NCBI GenBank assembly: GCA_023393045.1
Contig: JAEWMV010000238.1
Coordinates: 1 to 26,261 of the forward strand
Source: Bacillota bacterium
GTDB taxonomy: Bacteria; Bacillota; Clostridia; Christensenellales; CAG-138
Length of the DNA stretch: 26,261 nucleotides
Direction: 5' to 3'
In this document: positions 1 through 7,250 of the stretch, in pieces
Layout of the letters: the number at the start of each line of letters is the position of its first letter
Numbering within the stretch: position 1 is the first letter of the stretch
Notes under the pieces: model-generated
What the model was told of the DNA's origin: nothing
Seen by the model: only the letters and a program-made list of their open reading frames with translations
Database searches by the model: none
Made by a program: the position numbers and the translations under genes

Positions 1-1469
1 ACCCCGAGTTTGGCACGATGGAGGATTTTGACAGGCTCGTCGCCGAGGCGAAGGTGCGCAATATAAAAATCCTCCTCGACCTCGTGCCCAACCACACCTC
101 GGACGAACATCCGTGGTTCAAAGCCGCTATCGAGGATCCGGCCTCAAAATACCGGGATTATTATATTTTCCGCAAGGGCAAAAACAACGGCCCGCCCAAC
201 AACTGGATGAGCTTTTTCGGCGGCAGCGCGTGGCAGAAGGATGAGAAGAGCGGCGAATACTATTTGACCTCCTTCACGCCCCAGCAGACCGACCTCAATT
301 GGGAAAACCGCGAGCTTCGGCACGAAATGTACTCCATGATGCGCTTTTGGATGGACAAGGGCGTGGCGGGCTTCCGTATCGACGTGGTGAGCGCCATCAA
401 AAAGCCGGAAGGGCTACCCGACAAGGATCCGCACAAGCGCGGCCTCCAGTTCCCCGGACGGCTCACGACGTCGCTGCCCGGCGTGCACGACTTCCTTCGC
501 GAGATGAACGAGGAAGTCTTCTCCCGTTATCCGGACTGCTTCACCGTGGGCGAGGGCGCGCTCGTCACCATCGACGACGTGCCCCTCTACACCGACCCCG
601 CGCGCCATGAGCTGACGATGATGTTTCATTTTGACATCGCCTCGCTCGGCCAGGGGCCGCTTGGCAAATTCGATTTCAGAAAGCTCTATCATTTCACCAT
701 ACGCGACTTCAAGCGCGTGACGGACGCGTGGCAGACGACCATGCAGCAGAAAAACGGCTGGTTGGGCAACTATCTTTCCAACCACGACCAGCCGCGCCAC
801 ATCAGCCGCTTCGGCAGCGAGGACGCGCGCTTTCGCCGCGCGAGCGCGAAGGCGCTTTGCCTCTACAACATGACGCTGCGCGGCACGCCCTTCCTCTATC
901 AGGGCGAGGAGTGCGGCATGACCAATTTGCCGCTTGCGCGCGACGAGTGGAAGGATTTTGACGCGATCAACGGCTACAAGCTTCTTCAATCGATGATGCA
1001 TCTGCCCAAGGGCGTCGCGGAAAAGATCGTGCGCCGCTACTCGCGCGATAACGCGCGCACGCCCGTGCAATGGGACGGCGGGCGCAACGCGGGCTTCACC
1101 ACGGGCACGCCATGGCTGCGCGTGAATCCCAACCACACGGACATCAACATCGAGGACGACATGACCCACATGGATTCCATCGTGGGCTTCTACAAGCGCG
1201 CCATCGCCCTGAGGAAGGCGCATCCCGTGCTCGTCTACGGGCAATACGCGGCGGTCGATTTCGACAACCCGCGCGTCATCTCCTACACACGCGCGACGGA
1301 AGGGGGCGAAACGCTGCTTGTGGTCATCAACCTCACCCGCCGCGCGGCAAAAGCAAAGCTCCCCGAAACGAGGGGAGCCGAGTGCCTTTTGTATACCCAT
1401 TCTTCGCGCCCATACGCGGCGCAGCTGAGTTTACTGCCTTACGAGGGTCTGGTATACCGTCTTGTTTGA
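1..1469 (+). CDS. malL: Oligo-1,6-glucosidase (GH13 alpha-glucosidase), 5' truncated
   Basis: Cytoplasmic GH13 retaining glucosidase that removes glucose from the non-reducing end of isomalto-oligosaccharides. The reading frame is open through the window edge (PEFGT precedes the first Met at 18), so about 65-70 N-terminal residues are missing relative to the usual ~555. Counting from Met 18, conserved region I is DLVPNHTSDEHPWF, the nucleophile is D122 in GFRIDVV, the acid/base is E179 in TVGE, and D257 lies in SNHDQPR. The C-terminal beta domain contains RDNARTPVQWD and ends near LPYEGLVYRLV. The Val directly after the nucleophile is what isomaltase/oligo-1,6-glucosidase and trehalose-6-phosphate hydrolase types carry; maltases have Ala or Thr there. 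The overall wording resembles Bacillus oligo-1,6-glucosidase. A trehalose-6-phosphate hydrolase is the main alternative. The last 39 bases overlap the tail of the convergent CBS gene. Confidence 0.93.
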   Translation, partial: PEFGTMEDFDRLVAEAKVRNIKILLDLVPNHTSDEHPWFKAAIEDPASKYRDYYIFRKGKNNGPPNNWMSFFGGSAWQKDEKSGEYYLTSFTPQQTDLNWENRELRHEMYSMMRFWMDKGVAGFRIDVVSAIKKPEGLPDKDPHKRGLQFPGRLTTSLPGVHDFLREMNEEVFSRYPDCFTVGEGALVTIDDVPLYTDPARHELTMMFHFDIASLGQGPLGKFDFRKLYHFTIRDFKRVTDAWQTTMQQKNGWLGNYLSNHDQPRHISRFGSEDARFRRASAKALCLYNMTLRGTPFLYQGEECGMTNLPLARDEWKDFDAINGYKLLQSMMHLPKGVAEKIVRRYSRDNARTPVQWDGGRNAGFTTGTPWLRVNPNHTDINIEDDMTHMDSIVGFYKRAIALRKAHPVLVYGQYAAVDFDNPRVISYTRATEGGETLLVVINLTRRAAKAKLPETRGAECLLYTHSSRPYAAQLSLLPYEGLVYRLV

Positions 1470-1886
1470 CGCGTCGCTCCCCTCGCCGTGGGTGGCCTTA
1501 TAGTAGAACTGCATGATGTCGCGCCTTGTGACGATGCCGATGAAGGAGCCGATGTCGTCCACCACGGGCACGAAGTTCTGGTTCATCGCCATAAGCAGCA
1601 AATCCTCGATGGACGCGTTGACGTTGACCGCGGGGTTATGGTCCGGGCGCATGATATCCCGCACGTTGAGGCGCTCCTGCGCGTGATTGTCCCACGCGGA
1701 CGCGTCGGAGAGCTTCCAGAGGAAATCGCCCTCGGTGACGGTGCCGACGTATTTGCCTTCCCTGTCTATAACGGGGATCGCCTGATAACCGTAAAACCTC
1801 ATCTTCTCGAGCGCCTGGCGCAGCGTGTTGTCCGAAAATACATATGCGACTGAAACTTTGGGCTTGAGGAAGAAAAGAACGTTCAT
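1431..1886 (-). CDS. Two-CBS-domain protein
   Basis: A 151-residue stand-alone CBS-pair (Bateman) protein. The first CBS motif covers roughly residues 8-60 (YQAIPVIDREGKYVGTVTEGDFL) and the second about 75-130 (NQNFVPVVDDIGSFIGIVTRRDIM), separated by a short DIMRPDHN linker typical of these pairs. CBS pairs bind adenine nucleotides such as AMP, ATP or c-di-AMP and act as energy or ligand sensors; the ligand here cannot be read from sequence. There is no catalytic domain, membrane segment or signal peptide. The start at 1886 is supported by AAGGAT with 8-nt spacing. It is divergent from the potassium operon beginning at 2127 and its 3' end runs 39 bp into the glucosidase gene without a terminator. 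A regulatory link to potassium uptake is only suggested by position. Confidence 0.9.
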   Translation of the reverse strand: MNVLFFLKPKVSVAYVFSDNTLRQALEKMRFYGYQAIPVIDREGKYVGTVTEGDFLWKLSDASAWDNHAQERLNVRDIMRPDHNPAVNVNASIEDLLLMAMNQNFVPVVDDIGSFIGIVTRRDIMQFYYKATHGEGSDASNKTVYQTLVRQ

Positions 1887-2126
1887 GCATCCACATCCTT
1901 CGCTATGTTGCTTTTATGATATCATATAAAGCGAACAAAATGTTGACCGCAATGTAAAATCACATACAAAAATATTGGATTAAAACGTCTCGAACGCGCC
2001 GGATGAAAGCCTCCGGCGCATTTGGCGTTTGCCGCAAAAAGCGCGCCGCGCAATCTTTATACAATCATAATGCGCCGGGTCAAAATCGGTGTGCCGGATT
2101 AACGCGCCGCGGCGCATAATGGTTCC
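1887..2126. promoter_or_regulatory. Divergent intergenic region with inverted repeats
   Basis: This 240-bp region separates the CBS gene from the potassium operon. It holds a perfect 10-bp palindrome ATGATATCAT (1916-1925), a perfect 8-bp inverted repeat GCGCCGGA/TCCGGCGC (1996-2019, 8-nt loop), and a 12-bp inverted repeat with one mismatch (2066-2077 against 2110-2121). The AT-rich stretch 1911-1980 is the likely promoter region for the minus-strand CBS gene, with TATATGAT-like sequence as a -10. A -10-like TATACAAT around 2058-2065 could serve the plus strand, but no convincing -35 accompanies either. No c-di-AMP (ydaO) riboswitch signature was recognised. Confidence 0.4.
2066..2121 (+). 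repeat. Inverted repeat at the 5' edge of the potassium operon
   Basis: CATAATGCGCCG at 2066-2077 is matched by CGGCGCATAATG at 2110-2121, 11 of 12 positions complementary, with 32 nt between. The right arm contains the 3' half of the 12-bp palindrome GCGCCGCGGCGC (2104-2115) and ends five bases before the first ATG at 2127, where a ribosome binding site would lie. It could be an operator or a hairpin that hides the start. Confidence 0.5.
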
Positions 2127-2609
2127 ATGAAAGCGGGCGATGGCATGACGGCATTACTCATCATCTCCACGCTCGGCGTAATGGCGCTGGGCTATCTGGT
2201 TATGTTAAGGCTGGACAGATTCCTTTCCGGAGCGCGCGAAACGGGCTTGCCCGTGAAAAAGGTATGCGTTACGGCGATCGTTTTCGGAGGGAACCGCGAA
2301 CTTTTCTCCCTGCTCAACGCGCAGGGCATCCCGTACCGCGCCACGAACAGGCCGGAATTGCCCAAAGACGCCGCCGGCTCCACGCTCCTCGCGCTTTCAA
2401 AGGATGATTTGGATAACCTCGCCCTCTGCAGCCGCGCAAGGCGCGCCGTGCCGGATATATCCATCATCGCCTTATGCAACGACGCGCTCTACATGGATAT
2501 GTACGCCGCCGCCGCGGGCGATGGCGTGCTTACGGGGAACCCCTCGGCGGAGGATATCCTGTTTATAATGAAGGGAATGACGGCTCTATGCCACCAAAAA
2601 CGCAGTTAA
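2127..2609 (+). CDS. Membrane-anchored RCK/TrkA-N-like protein, first gene of the Ktr operon
   Basis: A 160-residue protein with one N-terminal membrane helix (about residues 8-28, ALLIISTLGVMALGYLVML) followed by a cytoplasmic domain. That domain resembles the Rossmann half of TrkA/KtrA: an initial strand VCVTAIVFGG, a central segment LLALSKDDLDNLALCSRARR that parallels the VCISDNFQSSLEITSLLKE segment of KtrA further down the operon, then ISIIALCNDALYMDMYAAA and DGVLTG. The glycine-rich GxGxxG nucleotide loop is replaced by FGGNREL and no RCK-C domain follows, so nucleotide binding may be lost or altered. The relationship is my reading by eye, not a database hit. The gene overlaps ktrB by 22 bp, implying coupled translation. 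A second in-frame ATG at 2145 is a possible start; neither has a strong Shine-Dalgarno site. It may be a tether or gating partner of KtrB. Confidence 0.7.
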   Translation: MKAGDGMTALLIISTLGVMALGYLVMLRLDRFLSGARETGLPVKKVCVTAIVFGGNRELFSLLNAQGIPYRATNRPELPKDAAGSTLLALSKDDLDNLALCSRARRAVPDISIIALCNDALYMDMYAAAAGDGVLTGNPSAEDILFIMKGMTALCHQKRS

Positions 2610-3925
2610 GCGGAGTCCAGATACTTGCCCTCGGTTTCGCGGCCATCATACTGATGGGCGCGGCGCTCCTGACCTTGCCCATCGCCTCGAAGGACGGGAT
2701 AAGCATCCCCTTTATCAACGCGCTGTTCACGGCGTGTTCCGCAGCATGCGTGACGGGGCTTGTGGTCTATGATACCTTCACGCAGTTCACGCGCTTCGGT
2801 CAGGCCGTCATACTGCTGCTCATTCAAATAGGCGGCCTCGGCTTCATAACGATGGTGGCCATGTTCGCGCTCTTTCTCGGGCGGCGCATCGGCCTTCGCG
2901 AGAGGGTGCTGCTCGCGGAATCCTTCAGCTGCATGCAGATAGGCGGCATGGTCAGGCTCGTGCGCCGCATACTCATCGGCGCGTTCTTCTTTGAAGCGGT
3001 GGGCGCTATACTGCTTTCCATCCGCTTCATACCGGAATTCGGCCTCGCGCGCGGGCTGTGGTTCAGCGTGTTCCATGCCGTTTCCGCCTTTTGCAACGCG
3101 GGGTTCGACCTGATGGGCGCAAAAGCGCCCTACTCCTCGCTCGTAAGCTATGCGGGCGACCCGCTGGTGAGCCTGACCGTCGCAGGGCTCATCATCATCG
3201 GCGGACTGGGTTTTGTCGTCTGGGGGGACGTACTGGACAACGGCCTGCACGTCAGAAGATACAGGCTGCATACAAAGGTCGTGCTGGCGGCGAGCGCCAT
3301 ACTGCTCGCGCTCGGCACGGCGCTGTTCCTTCTGCTCGAACATGACAACACGCTTTCGGGCATGGATACGGGAGATAAGCTTATCGCCTCCTTCTTCCAG
3401 TCCGTCACGCCGCGCACGGCGGGCTTCAATTCCATAGACATGGCGGCGCTCACGCAAGGCGGCCTCGCGCTGATGATTGCCCTGATGATCGTCGGCGCAA
3501 GCCCGGGCTCGACCGGCGGCGGCATGAAAACCAGCACCTTCTCGGTGATGCTGCTGGCGCTCTGCGCCTCCATCCGCAACCGGGAGGACACGGACGTTTT
3601 CCGTTACAGGCTCGACGACGCGCTCATCCGCACGGCATACCGCAGCGCGGCGCTTTACATGATGATGTACCTTCTGGGCGCGTTCATCCTGTGCGCGAAC
3701 GGCGGCTTTAGCCTGACGGACTCGCTTTTTGAAGCCGCCTCCGCCATCGGCACGGTGGGCCTGAGCACAGGCATCACGCGCGAGCTCAACGGCGTGGGCA
3801 AAATTGTTCTGGCGCTCCTGATGTACGCGGGGCGCCTGGGCAGCCTTACGGTGTTCCTCGCCGTCGCCAGAAAGAACGTTTCGAATAAGCTCAGGAATGC
3901 CCCGGGCAATATCATAATCGGATAA
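2588..3925 (+). CDS. ktrB: Potassium uptake channel subunit, KtrB/TrkH family
   Basis: A 445-residue membrane protein of the KtrB/TrkH superfamily that moves K+ (often with Na+) inward as a dimer gated by a KtrA ring. All four selectivity-filter loops are visible: CVTGLVVYD, FCNAGFDL, TPRTAGFNS and GTVGLSTG, each with the filter glycine. GASPGSTGGGMKT marks the conserved intramembrane gate loop after the third repeat, and GRLGSLTVFLAVARK the C terminus. The length fits KtrB. I place the start at the ATG in MPPKTQLSG (2588), with AAGGGA at 2571-2576, rather than the longer open frame from 2474, whose arginine-rich extension is unlike the family. It overlaps the preceding gene and is followed 13 bp later by ktrA. 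Confidence 0.95.
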   Translation: MPPKTQLSGVQILALGFAAIILMGAALLTLPIASKDGISIPFINALFTACSAACVTGLVVYDTFTQFTRFGQAVILLLIQIGGLGFITMVAMFALFLGRRIGLRERVLLAESFSCMQIGGMVRLVRRILIGAFFFEAVGAILLSIRFIPEFGLARGLWFSVFHAVSAFCNAGFDLMGAKAPYSSLVSYAGDPLVSLTVAGLIIIGGLGFVVWGDVLDNGLHVRRYRLHTKVVLAASAILLALGTALFLLLEHDNTLSGMDTGDKLIASFFQSVTPRTAGFNSIDMAALTQGGLALMIALMIVGASPGSTGGGMKTSTFSVMLLALCASIRNREDTDVFRYRLDDALIRTAYRSAALYMMMYLLGAFILCANGGFSLTDSLFEAASAIGTVGLSTGITRELNGVGKIVLALLMYAGRLGSLTVFLAVARKNVSNKLRNAPGNIIIG

Positions 3926-3938
3926 GGAGGAACTATTT

Positions 3939-4589
3939 ATGCGCACAATGCTTGTTATAGGTTTGGGGAGGTTCGGCAGCAATCTCGCGGTCAAGCTCAC
4001 GGAACTGGGCAACGAGGTGATGGTCGTGGACCGGGACGAGGGCGCCGTCAATAAAGTCGAACCCTTCGTTACGCGCGCGCAGATCGGCGATTGCATGGAC
4101 GACGAGGTGCTCCATTCCCTCGGGGTGGGCAATTTCGACGTGTGCTTCGTGTGCATCAGCGACAATTTTCAAAGCTCGCTTGAAATCACCTCCCTTTTGA
4201 AGGAGTTCGGCGCGCCCTACGTCGTTGCGAAGGCGGACAGGGATATCCACGCGAAGTTTCTTAAGAAAATCGGCGCGGACGAAGTCATCTATCCCGAGCG
4301 CGACATGGCGCAGCGCGCTGCGATGCGTTATTCCTCACGCAACGCTTTCGATTATTTCGAGTTCTCCCCGGAATACGCGCTCATGGAGATGCTGCCGCCC
4401 GAGGGCTGGGTGAATAAGAGCATACGGGAGCTTGAGATACGCACGAAGCTGCGCCTCAACATCATCGGCGTGCGGACGCAGGGCAAGGTGACGCCGCTCA
4501 CCAGCGCGGAGCACGTTTTCAGGGCCGGCGAACACATGCTCATCGCAGGCTCGAAAGCGGACATCATACGGCTGATGGACAAAAAATGA
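3939..4589 (+). CDS. ktrA: Potassium channel gating subunit, KtrA/TrkA family
   Basis: A 216-residue cytoplasmic RCK protein forming the octameric gating ring on KtrB. The RCK-N Rossmann domain (about residues 1-135) opens with the nucleotide loop GLGRFGSNL and has VDRD at the end of the second strand, the acidic residue expected for NAD(H) or adenine nucleotide ribose binding. The RCK-C domain (about 135-216) contains LNIIGVRTQGKVTP and GEHMLIAGSKADI; in Firmicutes this half commonly binds c-di-AMP. An excellent GGAGG stands 10 nt before the ATG. The gene lies 13 bp after ktrB and the two-component genes follow with no terminator between, so the four genes are probably one transcript. Confidence 0.95.
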   Translation: MRTMLVIGLGRFGSNLAVKLTELGNEVMVVDRDEGAVNKVEPFVTRAQIGDCMDDEVLHSLGVGNFDVCFVCISDNFQSSLEITSLLKEFGAPYVVAKADRDIHAKFLKKIGADEVIYPERDMAQRAAMRYSSRNAFDYFEFSPEYALMEMLPPEGWVNKSIRELEIRTKLRLNIIGVRTQGKVTPLTSAEHVFRAGEHMLIAGSKADIIRLMDKK

Positions 4590-4626
4590 AACGGCCTGTA
4601 TAATGGGGCGCATGGAGGTATTCAAC

Positions 4627-6033
4627 GTGCAGCCAAAGCTTCCCGACGCCGTCTCGGCTTTAACAAAAACGCTGCTGACGCTTGCGATTTTCCTTGCGTC
4701 AGTGGGCTGCTCGCTCCTTGTCAACCTGTTCGGCGTGGAGAGCGAGAGCATCATCATGGTGTTTTTGCTGGGCGTGCTTTTCACCTGCGTCGCCACCAGC
4801 AGCAGGCTTTGCGGCGTCATTGCCGCAGTCGTCAGCGTCGTCACTTTTAATTTCCTTTTCACGGAGCCGCGCTATACGTTTCTCATGTATCGGGCGAGCG
4901 ATATCATGCTGCTCGCCTTTTTTCTCGTGACGGCAGTCGTCACGGCCACGGTGACGCTGCGCCTGCGCCAGCAGATGACGCTTTCGGCCAGAAACGAGCA
5001 GGTCGCGCGCATCATGTACAGAATTGCCTCGGGCTTCCTTTCGCTCAGCGGCGCGCGCCGGATGATAGACGAGGGCGCCTCCTATATCCGGGAATACACG
5101 AAGCACGACTGCATCGTGCACATGCAGGGCGAACCGGAGCCTGAATTCTCCGAGCCGTATCTCCCCTATGTGCTCATGGACGACGCGCAAAGGCTCGGCG
5201 AATTCAGGGTATTGGGCGGCGCGCCCGACGAGCAGGATGAAAAGATCGTGCAGGCGGTGACCTCCCAGCTTGGCATCGCGCTTGAGCGGGACCATCTGGT
5301 GAGCGAGCGCGAGGAGATACGCCTGGCCATGGAGCGGGAAAAGCAGCGCTCCATGCTGCTGCGCTCCGTCGCGCACGATCTTCGAAGCCCTCTCACCGCG
5401 CTTTCCGGCGCGTGCAGCCTTCTCGCGGACAATTACGACGCCTTGGATAACGCGCAGCGCAAAAAGCTTGCCCAGGACATGAGCGAGGAGATCATATGGC
5501 TCACCAGCCTTGTTGAAAACATACTGAGCATGACGCGCATCAACGAGGCGCAGCTTGTGATACATAAGCAGGAGGAGGTTGTGGACGACGTGGTGACGGA
5601 GGCGGTCTCCCACACGGCGCGCCTGTTCTCCGAGCGGCCTTTTTCCGTCAGGCTGCCTGACGAGGTCGTGACCGCGCCCATGGACGGCAAGCTCATCGTA
5701 CAGGTGATCGTGAACCTACTCGAAAACGCGGCGCGGCACACGCCGCCGGGCCGCGCGGTGTCCCTTGAAGTGGAGGCCAGCGGGGAAACGCTTCGCGTCC
5801 GCGTAACCGACGAGGGCGAAGGCGTGCCGCAGGAGGTTTCCGCAAGGCTGTTCGAGCGTTTTGCAGCGCTTGAGCGCAGCGTGTCCGACGCAGGACAGGG
5901 GCTTGGCCTCGGCCTTGCGATATGCAAGGCCATTGTGGAAGCGCACGGCGGCCGCATCGGCGTGGAACCAAACTCACCTCGGGGCGCGCGGTTTTTCTTT
6001 ACCCTCCCCATGAGGGAAGAGGCGCGCGCATGA
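4627..6033 (+). CDS. kdpD: KdpD-like sensor histidine kinase, short form (DUF4118-HisKA-HATPase)
   Basis: Membrane histidine kinase with the C-terminal half of KdpD only. Closely spaced hydrophobic helices at roughly residues 10-110 (DUF4118-type, including FNFLFTEPRYTF) are followed by a GAF-like region, a HisKA dimerisation helix with the phospho-accepting His in VAHDLRSPLTALSG (residue 250), and an ATPase domain with VIVNLLENAARHTPP (N box), DEGEGVP (G1), LFERF (F box) and GLGLGLAICKAIVEAHGG (G2). The large N-terminal KdpD and USP domains of Escherichia coli KdpD are absent. The start is probably GTG at 4627: GGAGG at 4614-4618 is 8 nt upstream. ATGs at 4603 and 4612 are in frame but lack a Shine-Dalgarno site. 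It shares ATGA with the regulator gene. No kdpFABC is nearby, so it likely controls the adjacent ktr genes. Confidence 0.9.
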   Translation: MQPKLPDAVSALTKTLLTLAIFLASVGCSLLVNLFGVESESIIMVFLLGVLFTCVATSSRLCGVIAAVVSVVTFNFLFTEPRYTFLMYRASDIMLLAFFLVTAVVTATVTLRLRQQMTLSARNEQVARIMYRIASGFLSLSGARRMIDEGASYIREYTKHDCIVHMQGEPEPEFSEPYLPYVLMDDAQRLGEFRVLGGAPDEQDEKIVQAVTSQLGIALERDHLVSEREEIRLAMEREKQRSMLLRSVAHDLRSPLTALSGACSLLADNYDALDNAQRKKLAQDMSEEIIWLTSLVENILSMTRINEAQLVIHKQEEVVDDVVTEAVSHTARLFSERPFSVRLPDEVVTAPMDGKLIVQVIVNLLENAARHTPPGRAVSLEVEASGETLRVRVTDEGEGVPQEVSARLFERFAALERSVSDAGQGLGLGLAICKAIVEAHGGRIGVEPNSPRGARFFFTLPMREEARA

Positions 6034-6725
6034 CGGGGTTTAGGGCGAAAATACTCGTTGTTGAGGACGACAAATATATCGCGCGCTTCATCCATATGTC
6101 CCTCTCGCAGGAGGGGTACGAGGTTGTCGTCGCGGGAAGCGCGGATGAAGGGCTTTTCCTCTTTTCCTCCCACCGTCCGGATATCGTGCTGCTCGACCTG
6201 GGCCTGCCCGACAGGGACGGACTCGAGGTGCTGCGCGAGCTTCGCGCCTTTTCCGGCGCGCCCGTGCTGGTTGTGTCCGCGCGCGGGCAGGAAAAGGAAA
6301 AAATCGCCGCGCTCGACCTGGGCGCGAACGATTATGTGACGAAACCCTTCCATATGGGCGAGCTGCTGGCGCGCATCCGCGTTGCGGAGCGCGCGCTTGT
6401 TTCCGACACGGCCCGCACCGGGCAGAGCGTTTTTACCTGCGATTATCTGAGTGTTGATTTTGAGAAGCACAGGGTCTCTATCGACGGGAACGAAGTGCAC
6501 CTTACCCCCATCGAGTACAAAACGCTGCTTTTATTCATCGCCAACCGGGGCAAGGTCCTGACCCACAACTTCATCATCGGTCAGGTTTGGGGCTACGGCG
6601 GTGCGGACAGCAAGAGCGTGCGCGTGTTTATGGCGAATCTCAGGCGCAAAATTGAAAAGGACACCGCAAAACCCCGCTTCATCCTCACGGAGGTAGGCGT
6701 GGGCTACCGCTTCGCGGACGAGTGA
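6030..6725 (+). CDS. kdpE: KdpE-like OmpR-family response regulator
   Basis: A 231-residue DNA-binding response regulator. The receiver domain (about 5-120) has the acidic pair E12/D13, phospho-acceptor D56 in VLLDLGLPD and the conserved Lys 105 in YVTKPF. The C-terminal winged helix (about 135-231) contains LTPIEYKTLLLFIANRGKVLT and ends VGVGYRFADE, the OmpR/PhoB pattern and closest in style to KdpE. The ATG overlaps the kinase stop as ATGA and is preceded by GAGGGAAGAGG within the kinase gene, so translation is coupled. The open frame continues upstream to 5922 but that extension lies wholly within the kinase gene and is not needed. A strong terminator follows. Confidence 0.94.
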   Translation: MTGFRAKILVVEDDKYIARFIHMSLSQEGYEVVVAGSADEGLFLFSSHRPDIVLLDLGLPDRDGLEVLRELRAFSGAPVLVVSARGQEKEKIAALDLGANDYVTKPFHMGELLARIRVAERALVSDTARTGQSVFTCDYLSVDFEKHRVSIDGNEVHLTPIEYKTLLLFIANRGKVLTHNFIIGQVWGYGGADSKSVRVFMANLRRKIEKDTAKPRFILTEVGVGYRFADE

Positions 6726-6732
6726 TGTCAGA

Positions 6733-6763
6733 AAAGAGCTTCCGTTACGGGGAAGCTCTTTTT
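6733..6763. terminator. Bidirectional intrinsic terminator
   Basis: A perfect 11-bp stem AAAGAGCTTCC/GGAAGCTCTTT (6733-6743 with 6751-6761) and a 7-nt loop are followed on plus by a T-rich tail (TTATTTAT). On minus the same stem ends in TTTTC. It closes the ktr operon on plus and the C_GCAxxG gene on minus. Confidence 0.9.
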
Positions 6764-6769
6764 ATTTAT

Positions 6770-7186
6770 CTAGCGTTCTTCCTTGGAGGGCAACGCGTTC
6801 AGATATGCCTCCAGCAACCTCGCGCCGCGCTCCACCACCGCAAGGCAGCGCGTGCCGCCCGCGCAAAAATGCTCCGCCTTGAGCTGTGCGCAGCGTATGC
6901 TGCCGAACTCCGCCTCAAAGCGCCGCACATATTCTCCGCACGCATCCCGGAAGCCCGGCGTGCCGTGGGCGCGGCCCTCGACCAGCAGGCGGCTTAGCAC
7001 CATCAGCGCCCCGCAGAGCGCGCCGCAGGTTTCCCCGCAGCCCATGCCGCCGCCGAAGCCGCCCGCAAGCACGAGCGCATCCCCGCCAAGGCCAAGCTGA
7101 TATTCCTCATTGAACAGCCGCAGCATCGTTTCCGCGCAGTTGTAATCGTGCGTCAGATAATACTCTTTCAGCTTTCCGTTATCCAT
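6770..7186 (-). CDS. C_GCAxxG_C_C family redox protein
   Basis: A small 138-residue cysteine-rich protein of the C_GCAxxG_C_C family, which is typical of anaerobes and thought to be redox active, though no reaction is established. Cysteines lie at 17 (DYNCAETML), 50, 54 and 58 (GMGCGETCGALCGALMVLS), 83, 99, 108 and 114. The glycine-rich LAGGFGGGMGCG run before the central cysteines is characteristic. No signal peptide is present. The frame can start at GTG 7195, but ATG 7186 has AGGGAG at an 8-nt spacing and is preferred. It lies downstream of ileS on the same strand between two near-identical hairpins and has no obvious promoter of its own, so it may depend on readthrough from ileS. Confidence 0.85.
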   Translation of the reverse strand: MDNGKLKEYYLTHDYNCAETMLRLFNEEYQLGLGGDALVLAGGFGGGMGCGETCGALCGALMVLSRLLVEGRAHGTPGFRDACGEYVRRFEAEFGSIRCAQLKAEHFCAGGTRCLAVVERGARLLEAYLNALPSKEER

Positions 7187-7207
7187 ATGGAACACTCCCT
7201 TTTATCA

Positions 7208-7236
7208 GAGAGCTTCCGTTTTACGCGGAAGCCCTC
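7208..7236 (-). terminator. Hairpin after ileS, near-copy of the 6733 terminator
   Basis: Eleven-position stem with one mismatch: 7208-7218 (GAGAGCTTCCG) against 7226-7236 (CGGAAGCCCTC). Its sequence closely repeats the hairpin at 6733-6761. On minus, where ileS would need it, the tail after the stem is TGATAAAAG rather than a clean U-tract, so termination may be partial. On plus the tail is TTTATCATTT. Confidence 0.5.
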
Positions 7237-7250
7237 TTTATCATTTGATT

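Noticed and set aside
1887..2126. A ydaO-type c-di-AMP riboswitch before the ktr operon
   Set aside because: Such riboswitches often precede ktr genes, but I could not find the conserved core sequences in this interval.
2606..4165. A 519-codon open frame antisense to ktrB/ktrA
   Set aside because: Spans two certain genes on the opposite strand and shows no family features.
4603..6725. A complete kdpDE locus with a Kdp ATPase
   Set aside because: No kdpF, A, B or C gene is present on either side and the kinase lacks the KdpD N-terminal domains.
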